From: an uncultured Pseudomonadota bacterium
GTDB lineage: Bacteria > Pseudomonadota > Gammaproteobacteria > CAJXQU01
Assembly: GCA_913058255.1 (NCBI GenBank)
Contig: CAJXQU010000010.1
Coordinates: forward strand, 1 to 64,000
DNA: 64,000 nt
Reading direction: 5' to 3'
Below are positions 1 to 8,432 of this stretch, in pieces (position 1 is the stretch's first letter; every line of letters starts with the position of its first letter). The position numbers were made by a program, and so were the translations under genes. Under the pieces are notes generated by a model that made no database searches, had not been told where the DNA came from, and was given only the letters and a program-made list of their open reading frames with translations.

Positions 1-2
1 AA

Positions 3-1073
3 TGGAAAATCGGTGGTGGTTCTACATGGGGTTGGTGGCCGTATGATCCAGATCTAAACTTGATGTACTACGGAACAGCAAATCCATCAACATGGAATCC
101 AACAGTACGCCCAGGTGACAATAAGTGGACAATGTCATTGTTTGCACGTGATGTGGATACAGGGATCGCTCGTTGGGTCTACCAAATGACTCCACATGAT
201 GAGTGGGATTATGATGGTATCAACGAACTCATTCTAGTTGATGTAACCGTTAAAGGTAAAAAGCATAAAGGTGCCGTGCATTTTGATCGAAATGGATTCT
301 CATACACAATGGATCGCGAAACAGGTGAACTATTACTGGCTGAGAAATTTGATCCGGCTGTCAACTGGGCAACCCATGTTGATATGAAAACAGGCCGCCC
401 TCAAGTCGTAGCAAAATATTCAACTGACCAAAATGGTGAGGATGTAAATTCAACGAATATTTGCCCGGCAGCGATGGGTTCAAAAGATCAACAGCCTGCA
501 GCCTACTCGCCACGCACCGGTTTGTTCTACGTACCAACAAACCACGTATGTATGGATTATGAACCAGTCAGTGGTGGTGAATACGTCGCGGGTCAGCCCT
601 ATGTCAATGCAGTGCTAAGTATGTTCCCAGCGGGGCGTGTTTGCCCTGATTGCCCAAATAATAATGAGCACGATAACAACCTGGGCAACTTCATAGCATG
701 GGATGCGAATACGGGTAAAATTGTATGGTCTATCCCAGAGCGTTTCGCGGTGTGGTCAGGTGCTTTAGCAACAGCCGGTGACGTCGTGTTTTATGGTGAT
801 CTTTCGGGATACTTAAAAGCCATCGATGCTAAGAGCGGTAAGCTCCTTTGGAAATTCAAAACTCCATCAGGCATCATCGGTAACACGAATACCTGGTCTC
901 ATAAAGGCAAGCAATACGTTGGTGTATTGTCTGGTGTAGGTGGCTGGGCTGGAATCGGAATGGCCGCCGGCTTGATAAATGATACTGATGGTTTGGGTGC
1001 TGTAGGTGCATTCAAAGGGCTAAACTCATATACACGTCTTGGTGGTGTGTTGAGTGTATTCAGCTTACCTTAA
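3..1073 (+). CDS. xoxF: PQQ-dependent methanol dehydrogenase, lanthanide (XoxF) type, 5'-truncated by window start
   Basis: Open frame runs from the window edge ([44 protein letters not shown]...). WDYDG has the extra Asp typical of XoxF, where MxaF has WDYAG. Confidence 0.88.
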   Translation, partial: WKIGGGSTWGWWPYDPDLNLMYYGTANPSTWNPTVRPGDNKWTMSLFARDVDTGIARWVYQMTPHDEWDYDGINELILVDVTVKGKKHKGAVHFDRNGFSYTMDRETGELLLAEKFDPAVNWATHVDMKTGRPQVVAKYSTDQNGEDVNSTNICPAAMGSKDQQPAAYSPRTGLFYVPTNHVCMDYEPVSGGEYVAGQPYVNAVLSMFPAGRVCPDCPNNNEHDNNLGNFIAWDANTGKIVWSIPERFAVWSGALATAGDVVFYGDLSGYLKAIDAKSGKLLWKFKTPSGIIGNTNTWSHKGKQYVGVLSGVGGWAGIGMAAGLINDTDGLGAVGAFKGLNSYTRLGGVLSVFSLP

Positions 1074-1139
1074 GTGTTAGAAAAAAAAGTAAATCTTAAG
1101 GCTAAATAATTTTCAGTTATAGCCGTAGAAACAAAGAAA

Positions 1140-1169
1140 CCCAGCTTTAGTTTAGGCTGGGTTTTTTTT
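1140..1169 (+). terminator. Rho-independent terminator after xoxF
   Basis: CCCAGC-N10-GCTGGG followed by TTTTTTTT. Confidence 0.85.
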
Positions 1170-1184
1170 GTTCAAAATAATTAT

Positions 1185-1211
1185 TTGCTATGAAATGTAC
1201 TTAACTATAAT
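1185..1211 (+). promoter_or_regulatory. Candidate promoter for CRISPR array transcription
   Basis: TTGCTA (1185-1190), 15 bp, perfect TATAAT (1206-1211), about 70 bp before the first repeat, + orientation. Confidence 0.4.
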
Positions 1212-1280
1212 TTAAATGGGCAGCGTCGTTTTAAGCTTTTATTGTGATTTGTAATGAATCAGGCTTGTCTATCGATGCGT

Positions 1281-2309
1281 GTTCCGATACTCCACCATCG
1301 GAATGTTTGATACTCCACCATCGTGCGTGAAGAAGGCTATCGATTGGTTCCGATACCCCACCATCGGAATGTTTGATACTCTGCAAATATTGCGGCTGAT
1401 GTTTTAGTTAGCGTTCCGATACCCCACCATCGGAATGTTTGATACTCTTTTTCACCACCGCACCACTCTCCGGTGTGTGGGTTCCGATACCCCACCATCG
1501 GAATGTTTGATACTCTGATAGCGGTGAATCTTAGCCGCCACACTAGGTTCCGATACCCCACCATCGGAATGTTTGATACTCTCCCCTACGAGGATGGAGT
1601 TCCGCGATAGCAGTTCCGATACCCCACCATCGGAATGTTTGATACTCTATAAGACAAGTTTAGCTAAAGCCCCGCTTCGGTTCCGATACCCCACCATCGG
1701 AATGTTTGATACTCTAATTCAACGGGAGCCAAGCCATCAATCGCGGTTCCGATACCCCACCATCGGAATGTTTGATACTCTATTAACTCTTTCAACATTA
1801 GCTGATCTTCTGTTCCGATACCCCACCATCGGAATGTTTGATACTCTTTTAACCGCTGCTGATGCAGACACGCCGCCGTTCCGATACCCCACCATCGGAA
1901 TGTTTGATACTCTTATTGTATGATAATTGACGCTGTAGCGAGCGTTCCGATACCCCACCATCGGAATGTTTGATACTCTATCATTTTGGTCACATGGAGC
2001 AAAAGAAGAGTTCCGATACCCCACCATCGGAATGTTTGATACTCTTCAATGTACAACTTACTGTCGATTGCTTACGTTCCGATACCCCACCATCGGAATG
2101 TTTGATACTCTGGAATAACCCACTAGGATGGCACCGGATACGTTCCGATACCCCACCATCGGAATGTTTGATACTCTCTTGTTTTGTTAGTGATAAAGAT
2201 CCAGTTGGTTCCGATACCCCACCATCGGAATGTTTGATACTCTGGTTGGAACTTGATCACCGATATTAATGGAGTTCCGATACCCCACCATCGGAATGTT
2301 TGATACTCT
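1281..2309 (+). CRISPR. Type II-C CRISPR array, 16 repeats of 36 bp (first degenerate), 15 spacers of 30-32 bp
   Basis: Repeat GTTCCGATACCCCACCATCGGAATGTTTGATACTCT at 1281(degenerate),1347,1413,1481,1547,1613,1680,1746,1812,1878,1944,2010,2076,2142,2208,2274. Strand assigned from the tracrRNA anti-repeat and the downstream terminator. Confidence 0.98.
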
Positions 2310-2315
2310 AGGAGG

Positions 2316-2348
2316 CCTGTAGGTTATTGATATACCTGCAGGTTTTTT
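2316..2348 (+). terminator. Intrinsic terminator at end of CRISPR array transcript
   Basis: CCTGTAGGT-N9-ACCTGCAGG (9 bp, one G-U) followed by TTTTTT; the T tract overlaps the cas2 stop codon. Confidence 0.75.
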
Positions 2349-2655
2349 AGAAAAGAGCAATTTGTTCGGGCTCTTCTGGTTTGTTTTTGGTTGATTTTGT
2401 TCCAAAAAACTCCTTCGTCATTCCGTATTGTTTGTCTGTAACTAGAAAAAAGGCGACTTGAGCACCTTCTGGAATATTAATTTTTAGACGTTGAATCACC
2501 GCTTCAGCAGCCGCCATTGTTGGAAAGTGCCTGGCGTAGAGCGAGTTTTGTAGTTGAAAAAAGTTCTCTTGTAAAATACTACGACGAAAGATTGTATAGT
2601 CTTTTCTCGCTTCGGAACTTGTCATCGGGCAGTCATACACGGCTATTACCCACAT
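2347..2655 (-). CDS. cas2: CRISPR-associated endoribonuclease Cas2
   Basis: MWVIAVYDCPMTSSEARKDYTIFRRSIL is Cas2-like and lies downstream of cas1. ORF track start is 2679; ATG at 2655 overlaps the cas1 stop (TAATG). Confidence 0.93.
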   Translation of the reverse strand: MWVIAVYDCPMTSSEARKDYTIFRRSILQENFFQLQNSLYARHFPTMAAAEAVIQRLKINIPEGAQVAFFLVTDKQYGMTKEFFGTKSTKNKPEEPEQIALF

Positions 2656-3611
2656 TATACGCCAACCATTTGAGGCCATAAATCCCCCTGTTTTTCAGGT
2701 AAAGAGAGCTTTAGTTTTTTAAGAGAAATATTTTCCTTTTTTGCTTTTTTTAGTATGCGACAATAGCTGCTGATCGTTTCATTTATGGCGCTAGGTAATC
2801 GGTAGCTTTGTTTGTTCATACTCAAACTTTGTGTAATGAATTGTAGTAATTGTTGTCGTGCAAGAGCATTAAACTCAGAGGCATAGTCATGTTGGAGAAC
2901 CCAAGTTTCTACAGTAAAGCGATAAGCTTCGATGAAGTCATCTGCTAGGTTAAATGGGTTGTCTTTATTGTGATGCCCTATGCCTAAAGCGGGTTGTAGT
3001 CCTGCTATTGATAGCTCTCTTGCGATCATTGAACGAAGGATGGCATAACCAAAATTTAAACGTGCGTTGAGGGTGTCTGTTGCACCTTGTTTTTGTCTTT
3101 TTTTAACATCATTATCGATATCTTCAAATAAATATTTCCAATAATGTTTTGCGCCTTGTCCCTCTAGGTTTTGTGGGTCCGCGGGCAATACTTGATCCGC
3201 TAGACGTTCTAATCTGAGAGCTCCTTTTTTACCCGTAAACCTGAGTGTTTGTGCTTGAGTTTTTAGGCGTGTTTGAATTAACTGTTGCCAGAGCTGTTCA
3301 TTGATCGGGCTGTGTTGTAGATGAAACTGTTCTCTGAGCCTTTCAAGTTGACGTGAGTGGCCATACCAAGGGAGAGATAGGCTTTGTGGGTGATGGTATT
3401 GATCGGTTGTGATAACCGCTGATTTAGATTTTCCCAATGCCTGCAATACCCCTTGACTGATCGTAATTACGGGGTGATGTAAACATAAGACTGCAATATC
3501 ATTAGCAAGAATGAATGTATCTTTTTGTTCAGGTCTTGCTAACTTTACCCTCCCTGTGTCTATGGATAAATAGCAAGGATTTTCGATTAATATAACTCTT
3601 TGTTCAGACAT
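2655..3611 (-). CDS. cas1: Type II CRISPR-associated endonuclease Cas1
   Basis: LNARLNFGYAILRSMIARELSIAGLQPALGIGHHNKDNPFNLADDFIEAYR: Cas1 catalytic E/H/D-E motifs. Confidence 0.96.
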   Translation of the reverse strand: MSEQRVILIENPCYLSIDTGRVKLARPEQKDTFILANDIAVLCLHHPVITISQGVLQALGKSKSAVITTDQYHHPQSLSLPWYGHSRQLERLREQFHLQHSPINEQLWQQLIQTRLKTQAQTLRFTGKKGALRLERLADQVLPADPQNLEGQGAKHYWKYLFEDIDNDVKKRQKQGATDTLNARLNFGYAILRSMIARELSIAGLQPALGIGHHNKDNPFNLADDFIEAYRFTVETWVLQHDYASEFNALARQQLLQFITQSLSMNKQSYRLPSAINETISSYCRILKKAKKENISLKKLKLSLPEKQGDLWPQMVGV

Positions 3612-6600
3612 GATCTGAGACGTGAATAAAGTTACTCAGTTTTTTTACACTTGCTCGTAAGAGCACTCCTGAATTTTCTTTTTTATCCAATTCACTGACT
3701 GGTCTTGTTTCAACGATAGGTATGAGAAATAAAATTCCTCCAGAAGCTGACTTGATTTGTTTTACGACATAAAGACGTTCGTTACTTTTGTTTAAAAGAG
3801 TATCTCCTTTATAAAATCTAATCGTATTTTCAGCTAATGAGCTTAAACCTCGGGCAGCTTGTGGCATTGTAACTAGCCGTGAGTCGGTGACTTTTGTTTT
3901 CTCTTCATTTAATGTGATCTCAAGATAGGCATTACCTGCATCTTGTAGGTATTTTTTATGCTCCTTATTTTTTCCAAAGGTGATTAGCTCTGCTGTCTCT
4001 ATGCTGTAGTTCCGATTACATTTTACTTTCCTAATGTAAACAGGTTTTTCTTTAGTGCTGTAAAGAGGATGCTCTATTCTCTGTAGCGTTTCCTGAACAT
4101 TATCAAAATCACTTTTTATGGCTTCAGATACAATTTTTCTAATGCTTGGGCTTATAATGTTTTGTAAGTTTTTAAGCGTTTTTTCTAAAGATTTTTCATC
4201 AATTAGTTTGAGTAAATCCATACGCAGAGCAAGGTAGGTTTTATTGTCATTTTCGTCAGTTGTTATGCTGTAAGCGGTATCTTTATAAAAGCCACCAGAG
4301 GAATATCTATCTGGTTTATGGCTGATGTTGCAGTCACGAATGACTCTGATCGCCTGATCTCGTAAAGTTTTCACTGGAGGCTCTATAGACCACTTAGGTT
4401 CTGGTTTTTCTTGCTCTAGTCGATAGTGTGAGTCTTGTCGATAAAATTCTTCTAATTTGAACTGCTCGACTTTGTATTGCTTAGCCATATTCTGATATAG
4501 CTTTCTTGATACCATAGAGATGGTTATGGCATCGATTAAGTGATGACGATGATCACAGCGTTTCTCTAAGCTACGTTTAATTCGTTTTGTTCCTGCGGAA
4601 AGGTCTCTTCCTTCCCATTGAGATTTACCGATTCGATAGTCTTCGATTGAGATGCTTTTGCCTTCTGTATCAAGCACCGGGTAGCCTTCTTCGATTCGCA
4701 CATCAGGAATTACAGTGTCTAAATGCCAGATATGTCGCAGGCGTGCGGTTAATTGGCCACGAGAGACAAAAACATCATGACAGATGTTACGCATCCATTG
4801 GGCTACTGCTTTAGATATCCAGGAGGTCTCTTGAAACTGTCTATCACTAAAGTCATCTATAGTCGTGTCATCTTCGTAGTTATCGATCAACAGTAGCTGT
4901 GATTTTCTATAAAGTTTACGTTGTTTGAAGTGCAGGGCGAGTTGCTCTACAGCCCCCCAGCGTTGCGAATTTTTTTCAAAGGCTTGCCGTGGTGTTTGAT
5001 TACCTTTGAGTTCGTTGCAGGTTTTGTGTGATAAAACTATTTCACTGGTTTTTAAGCCAACTTGGGTAAGCGAGCGTGGGAGAATATGTTCGTAATGTGT
5101 TTCTCCGCCATGTAATGCTTGGTCGACTTCGATCTTATTTGTGCAGTAGGGACAGCGTGAAACTTGTTCTTGCCAGAGAAGATAACGTCTGATCAGGTTG
5201 TTGGTAGGCACCTTGTTTAGTTTCTCTATTTCTTTTTTTGCTGTATCTCGTGCTTTTTTATTTAGGCCATTGCGTTTTTCTATCTCATTACGTTGTTGGA
5301 CACTCTTCCCCATATCTCGTGTTAGTTCAACGACTATTTGTTCAGGTTCCCCATGTTCATCGATACACTGATTAACTAGTTTTTTAATTTGACGAAGGGC
5401 AACATCAACAACATCATTCCCTGTTTCTGGTGTTACGTTTAAGCGTTGAGTTGATTTCGTTATTTGTTCGAGCTTGCTGAAGCATTGTTCGATAGCGGCT
5501 TCTTCGTCTATACGTGGTAGGTCTGTTCCCTGTGGCGCTTCTTGCCAGTAAGGTGCAATAAACCATTCATTGAGTTGATTAAGTGCTTTTATAGAATAAG
5601 CTGCACGGCCAGCATCGAAGCCCATGCTGGTTAAACGATTAAATTTTTCGTGTTCGCGTAAAAGATTAATGAAATTGATAACTTCATCTGCAAATTGTCT
5701 CATCTTGGCTTTTTTGCCTTTAGCTGCTCCTTTGATCTGTGTATGCCATTGATCATCATCAAGTTGTTCGGGTGAGCCCAGATCAGAAAGAAAGTTGAGG
5801 GTGCTGACCTGATGATTCGATGAAAGTGTTTGCCACTCATTTAACAGACCAAGCTGATCAAAGTTTTTTAAAGTTCTATTACCCTGTAATTCTTCTCGTC
5901 CCCCTTTAGATTGTCTGTCCATATTTAAGTTCTTTGCTGGATAGCTAATCTCTAAATCATCAAGTGCCATATAAAACTTCTTAAAACTAAATTTCCCTTC
6001 TTTTGTGAGGTTAACGGGATCATTGAGAAGTATGCGTAAGCAAGATTTTTGTTCGACGGATAAGGGCTGTGAAGTTTTTCGCATACCCCAACGTAGATCT
6101 GAAATTTGTTTCTCGATACGAAAGGTTTGAAAAGAAGGCTGTGCTCTTGCGGTGCGTGGCAGATTGTTTATTAGACTGCAATTACCCACCATGGCAGCGG
6201 GTGACTTTAACGGTCGTTGAAAAAATATCGCTTCAAAGAAGTTTGTTTTTACAGGTTTCCCGAGATTTTTCTCATTTAGAACAGGATGAAATTTAGCTTG
6301 GGTTTCCCAAATAAGATCAAACTCGTGTTCAAGCATGTCTCGCGTAATGTAGAGATTATAATGTTCAGGATTGATGTCTATCAGTTCTTTTCTTTTTTTA
6401 GTACTAAGGATTTCTTGTACTTTCAGCTTGGTGGGTAAGCCTCTTTGTAAACGGTGATATAAATATTGTCCAACGGTTTGTAGGCCATTGATAGCCATAA
6501 GTTGAGTTATTTGTTCAACACCAGCTTTGACTTCTCCGTCGCTGGCCTTAACTTTGAACTGGCCTTTATAACCTCTTCGTTTTCCTAACTTTAAGAATAT

Positions 6601-6960
6601 TCGAAACAGATCTTCTAGAGAAATCTCATGCTCGATAGCTTCTGCACGCAAACGAGGTAGGTTCTGACCATTATCGGGAGAGATCTTTCTAGCATCGAGT
6701 TTGAGTAGTGGTGCAAGGTGGGCGATACGTCGGAGTCGACTTGCTTTTCGATCGAACTGTTTTCGTTTTTGACGCGCATCACGCCTAGCGGCTTTTTTAG
6801 GTGTTCGTCCGGTCTGGCTTTTTTCCGTAGGTTCATCAAATGTTCGAACAGCATGCCAGATAATTTCAGATGGTTGGTCATTTGAATCTAGTGAAAAAGC
6901 GACAGCACCGATAGAAGCGGTACCAAGATCGAGCCCTAACCTGTATTTCGTCATAGACAT
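3604..6960 (-). CDS. cas9: Type II-C CRISPR RNA-guided endonuclease Cas9
   Basis: RuvC-I LGLDLGTASIG, Arg-rich bridge helix, RuvC-II IVVELTRDMGK, HNH YEHILPRS...NELKGNQTP, RuvC-III HHLIDA; 1118 aa; no csn2 or cas4 nearby. Start may be the second ATG (6954), better spaced from GAGGGG. Confidence 0.98.
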   Translation of the reverse strand: MSMTKYRLGLDLGTASIGAVAFSLDSNDQPSEIIWHAVRTFDEPTEKSQTGRTPKKAARRDARQKRKQFDRKASRLRRIAHLAPLLKLDARKISPDNGQNLPRLRAEAIEHEISLEDLFRIFLKLGKRRGYKGQFKVKASDGEVKAGVEQITQLMAINGLQTVGQYLYHRLQRGLPTKLKVQEILSTKKRKELIDINPEHYNLYITRDMLEHEFDLIWETQAKFHPVLNEKNLGKPVKTNFFEAIFFQRPLKSPAAMVGNCSLINNLPRTARAQPSFQTFRIEKQISDLRWGMRKTSQPLSVEQKSCLRILLNDPVNLTKEGKFSFKKFYMALDDLEISYPAKNLNMDRQSKGGREELQGNRTLKNFDQLGLLNEWQTLSSNHQVSTLNFLSDLGSPEQLDDDQWHTQIKGAAKGKKAKMRQFADEVINFINLLREHEKFNRLTSMGFDAGRAAYSIKALNQLNEWFIAPYWQEAPQGTDLPRIDEEAAIEQCFSKLEQITKSTQRLNVTPETGNDVVDVALRQIKKLVNQCIDEHGEPEQIVVELTRDMGKSVQQRNEIEKRNGLNKKARDTAKKEIEKLNKVPTNNLIRRYLLWQEQVSRCPYCTNKIEVDQALHGGETHYEHILPRSLTQVGLKTSEIVLSHKTCNELKGNQTPRQAFEKNSQRWGAVEQLALHFKQRKLYRKSQLLLIDNYEDDTTIDDFSDRQFQETSWISKAVAQWMRNICHDVFVSRGQLTARLRHIWHLDTVIPDVRIEEGYPVLDTEGKSISIEDYRIGKSQWEGRDLSAGTKRIKRSLEKRCDHRHHLIDAITISMVSRKLYQNMAKQYKVEQFKLEEFYRQDSHYRLEQEKPEPKWSIEPPVKTLRDQAIRVIRDCNISHKPDRYSSGGFYKDTAYSITTDENDNKTYLALRMDLLKLIDEKSLEKTLKNLQNIISPSIRKIVSEAIKSDFDNVQETLQRIEHPLYSTKEKPVYIRKVKCNRNYSIETAELITFGKNKEHKKYLQDAGNAYLEITLNEEKTKVTDSRLVTMPQAARGLSSLAENTIRFYKGDTLLNKSNERLYVVKQIKSASGGILFLIPIVETRPVSELDKKENSGVLLRASVKKLSNFIHVSDHV

Positions 6961-6971
6961 TTCCCCTCAGT

Positions 6972-7139
6972 CAGTCATTGTTGAATATATCGATAATAGT
7001 GCTTATTAGAGTAAGAATAAACTCTGTTTCTTCAAAACACATAGCACTGATGATCACGAGTGTTAAACAGATGATAATCATGATGCAAACCCATCCGAGC
7101 ATTATTTTGTTTCCACAGCTTTCATAGCTTATCTTCATA
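6972..7139 (-). CDS. Putative 55-aa single-pass membrane small protein upstream of cas9
   Basis: MKISYESCGNKIMLGWVCIMIIICLTLVIISAMCFEETEFILTLISTIIDIFNND*, read manually; one hydrophobic helix; stop lies 11 nt before the annotated cas9 ATG on the same strand; below the ORF-track length cutoff. Confidence 0.4.
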
Positions 7140-7277
7140 TAGGTCTAAATATATTTATATTTTTGGGTTGGAGATGTTTTTGTTGTTGTGATAATATATC
7201 TGAGAACTCAAATATTATCAATATCTTACTAGTTGTAAACTTTTTGGGTTGTTCTGATACCTCTTTATCAAGCTATC

Positions 7278-7306
7278 TTGATACTAATATAAAAGTGTTC
7301 TACACT
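7278..7306 (+). promoter_or_regulatory. tracrRNA promoter
   Basis: TTGATA (7278-7283), 17 bp, TACACT (7301-7306), placing +1 near 7313 where the anti-repeat starts. Confidence 0.6.
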
Positions 7307-7312
7307 TTTAAA

Positions 7313-7400
7313 CGTATCAAATATTCCGATGGTGGGGACTATCGGCAACAAGTTCTAATAGAACACCGATACGAAAAGGCAACTTCGGTTGCCTTTTTTT
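7313..7400 (+). ncRNA. tracrRNA
   Basis: GTATCAAATATTCCGATGGTGGGGACTATCGGCAAC is a near-perfect reverse complement of the repeat, then nexus-like hairpin GTTCT-AAT-AGAAC, then terminator AAGGCAAC-TTCG-GTTGCCTTTTTTT. Confidence 0.92.
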
Positions 7401-7491
7401 ATGCTTGCTCTCCCAAATGGCGTTAGTTTTTCTTTCAGCGCAGTAACTATTTACATGCTAATCTCTAAACCATAAAAACAACAATGAGGAG

Positions 7492-8154
7492 ATGATAATG
7501 AGTGAGCTATATGGTGATGCCCATCGAGATTTTCAGGATGAGTTCGAGACGCGTAAGTTAGCTGATCGTTTGACAGAGATGATCGTTCAGACGGAGATCG
7601 GTGAGGCTGAGCAGGCGTTTATTGAGAGCCGACCGATGTTTTTCCTTTCTACCAATGATGAGCATGGCCAGCCGACAGTTTCTTATAAAGGTGGGGCGCC
7701 GGGCTTTGTGAAGGTGGTTGATAATACGACGATTGCTTTTCCATCTTATGATGGCAATGGCATGTTTTATTCAATGGGGAATATTCAGAAAACGTCAAAG
7801 GTCGGTATTTTATTTATTGATTTTGAGACTCCGCATCGTGTTCGCTTTCATGGCGAGGCGAGTGTCTGCAAGGATGATCCGTTGATGGATGAGTATCTTG
7901 AAGCGGAGATGATCGTTCGCGTTAAACTTACTAAAATGTGGATTAATTGTCCGCGTTATATTCATAAGTACGAGTTAAAAGAGTTGTCGCATTATGTTCC
8001 GGGGCAAAAGGAGAAGACGCCACTTGCTGGATGGAAGCGGGTTGATCTAGTGCAGGATGTTTTACCGCCTAAAGATCACGGTCGGCCAGAACAAGAAGGT
8101 GGTGTGATTACGATTGAAGAGTGGGTTGATGATGTTCAGAAAGGAGAAGGTTAA
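7492..8154 (+). CDS. Pyridoxamine 5'-phosphate oxidase family protein
   Basis: FMN-binding split-barrel sequence: RPMFFLSTNDEHGQPTVSYKGGAPGFVKVVDNTTIAFPSYDGNGMFYSMGNI. Confidence 0.8.
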   Translation: MIMSELYGDAHRDFQDEFETRKLADRLTEMIVQTEIGEAEQAFIESRPMFFLSTNDEHGQPTVSYKGGAPGFVKVVDNTTIAFPSYDGNGMFYSMGNIQKTSKVGILFIDFETPHRVRFHGEASVCKDDPLMDEYLEAEMIVRVKLTKMWINCPRYIHKYELKELSHYVPGQKEKTPLAGWKRVDLVQDVLPPKDHGRPEQEGGVITIEEWVDDVQKGEG

Positions 8155-8176
8155 AACATTTCTTCTTGATAACGAA

Positions 8177-8208
8177 AGAGGTCTTGCTGAGACAAGACCT
8201 CTTTTTTT
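8177..8208 (+). terminator. Rho-independent terminator
   Basis: AGAGGTCTTG-CTGAGA-CAAGACCTCT followed by a T run. Confidence 0.85.
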
Positions 8209-8432
8209 AATTAATTCATCTGTAGTCATTAAATTATCGGTGGATTGTCTTGCATGCTCTGATGTACTTTAGTCTTTATTGATTGGTTTTTTCTCTCGAC
8301 AGGATGTTGATTTGATCGGTTGTGTAAAGGGCGTGTGCGAAACAGTTGTGGATGAGCAGAATAAATCCACTCATCACGGGTTTAAATAAGCGCTATTAAT
8401 TCAATATTCTGGGATAAAATTATCTAGAAACA

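Noticed and set aside
1281-2309. Self-targeting spacers against genes in this window
   Set aside because: No convincing match noticed by eye; a systematic alignment was not possible, so nothing is claimed.
1337-2405. ORFs 1337-1564, 1573-1923, 1737-2027, 1970-2269 and 2187-2405 with repeated peptides (FRYPTIGMFDTL, VSNIPMVGYRN, SDTPPSECLIL)
   Set aside because: These are translations of the CRISPR repeats in different frames, not proteins.
7163-7426. 87-aa ORF on + strand upstream of PNPOx gene
   Set aside because: It spans the tracrRNA promoter, anti-repeat and terminator; no protein-like character.
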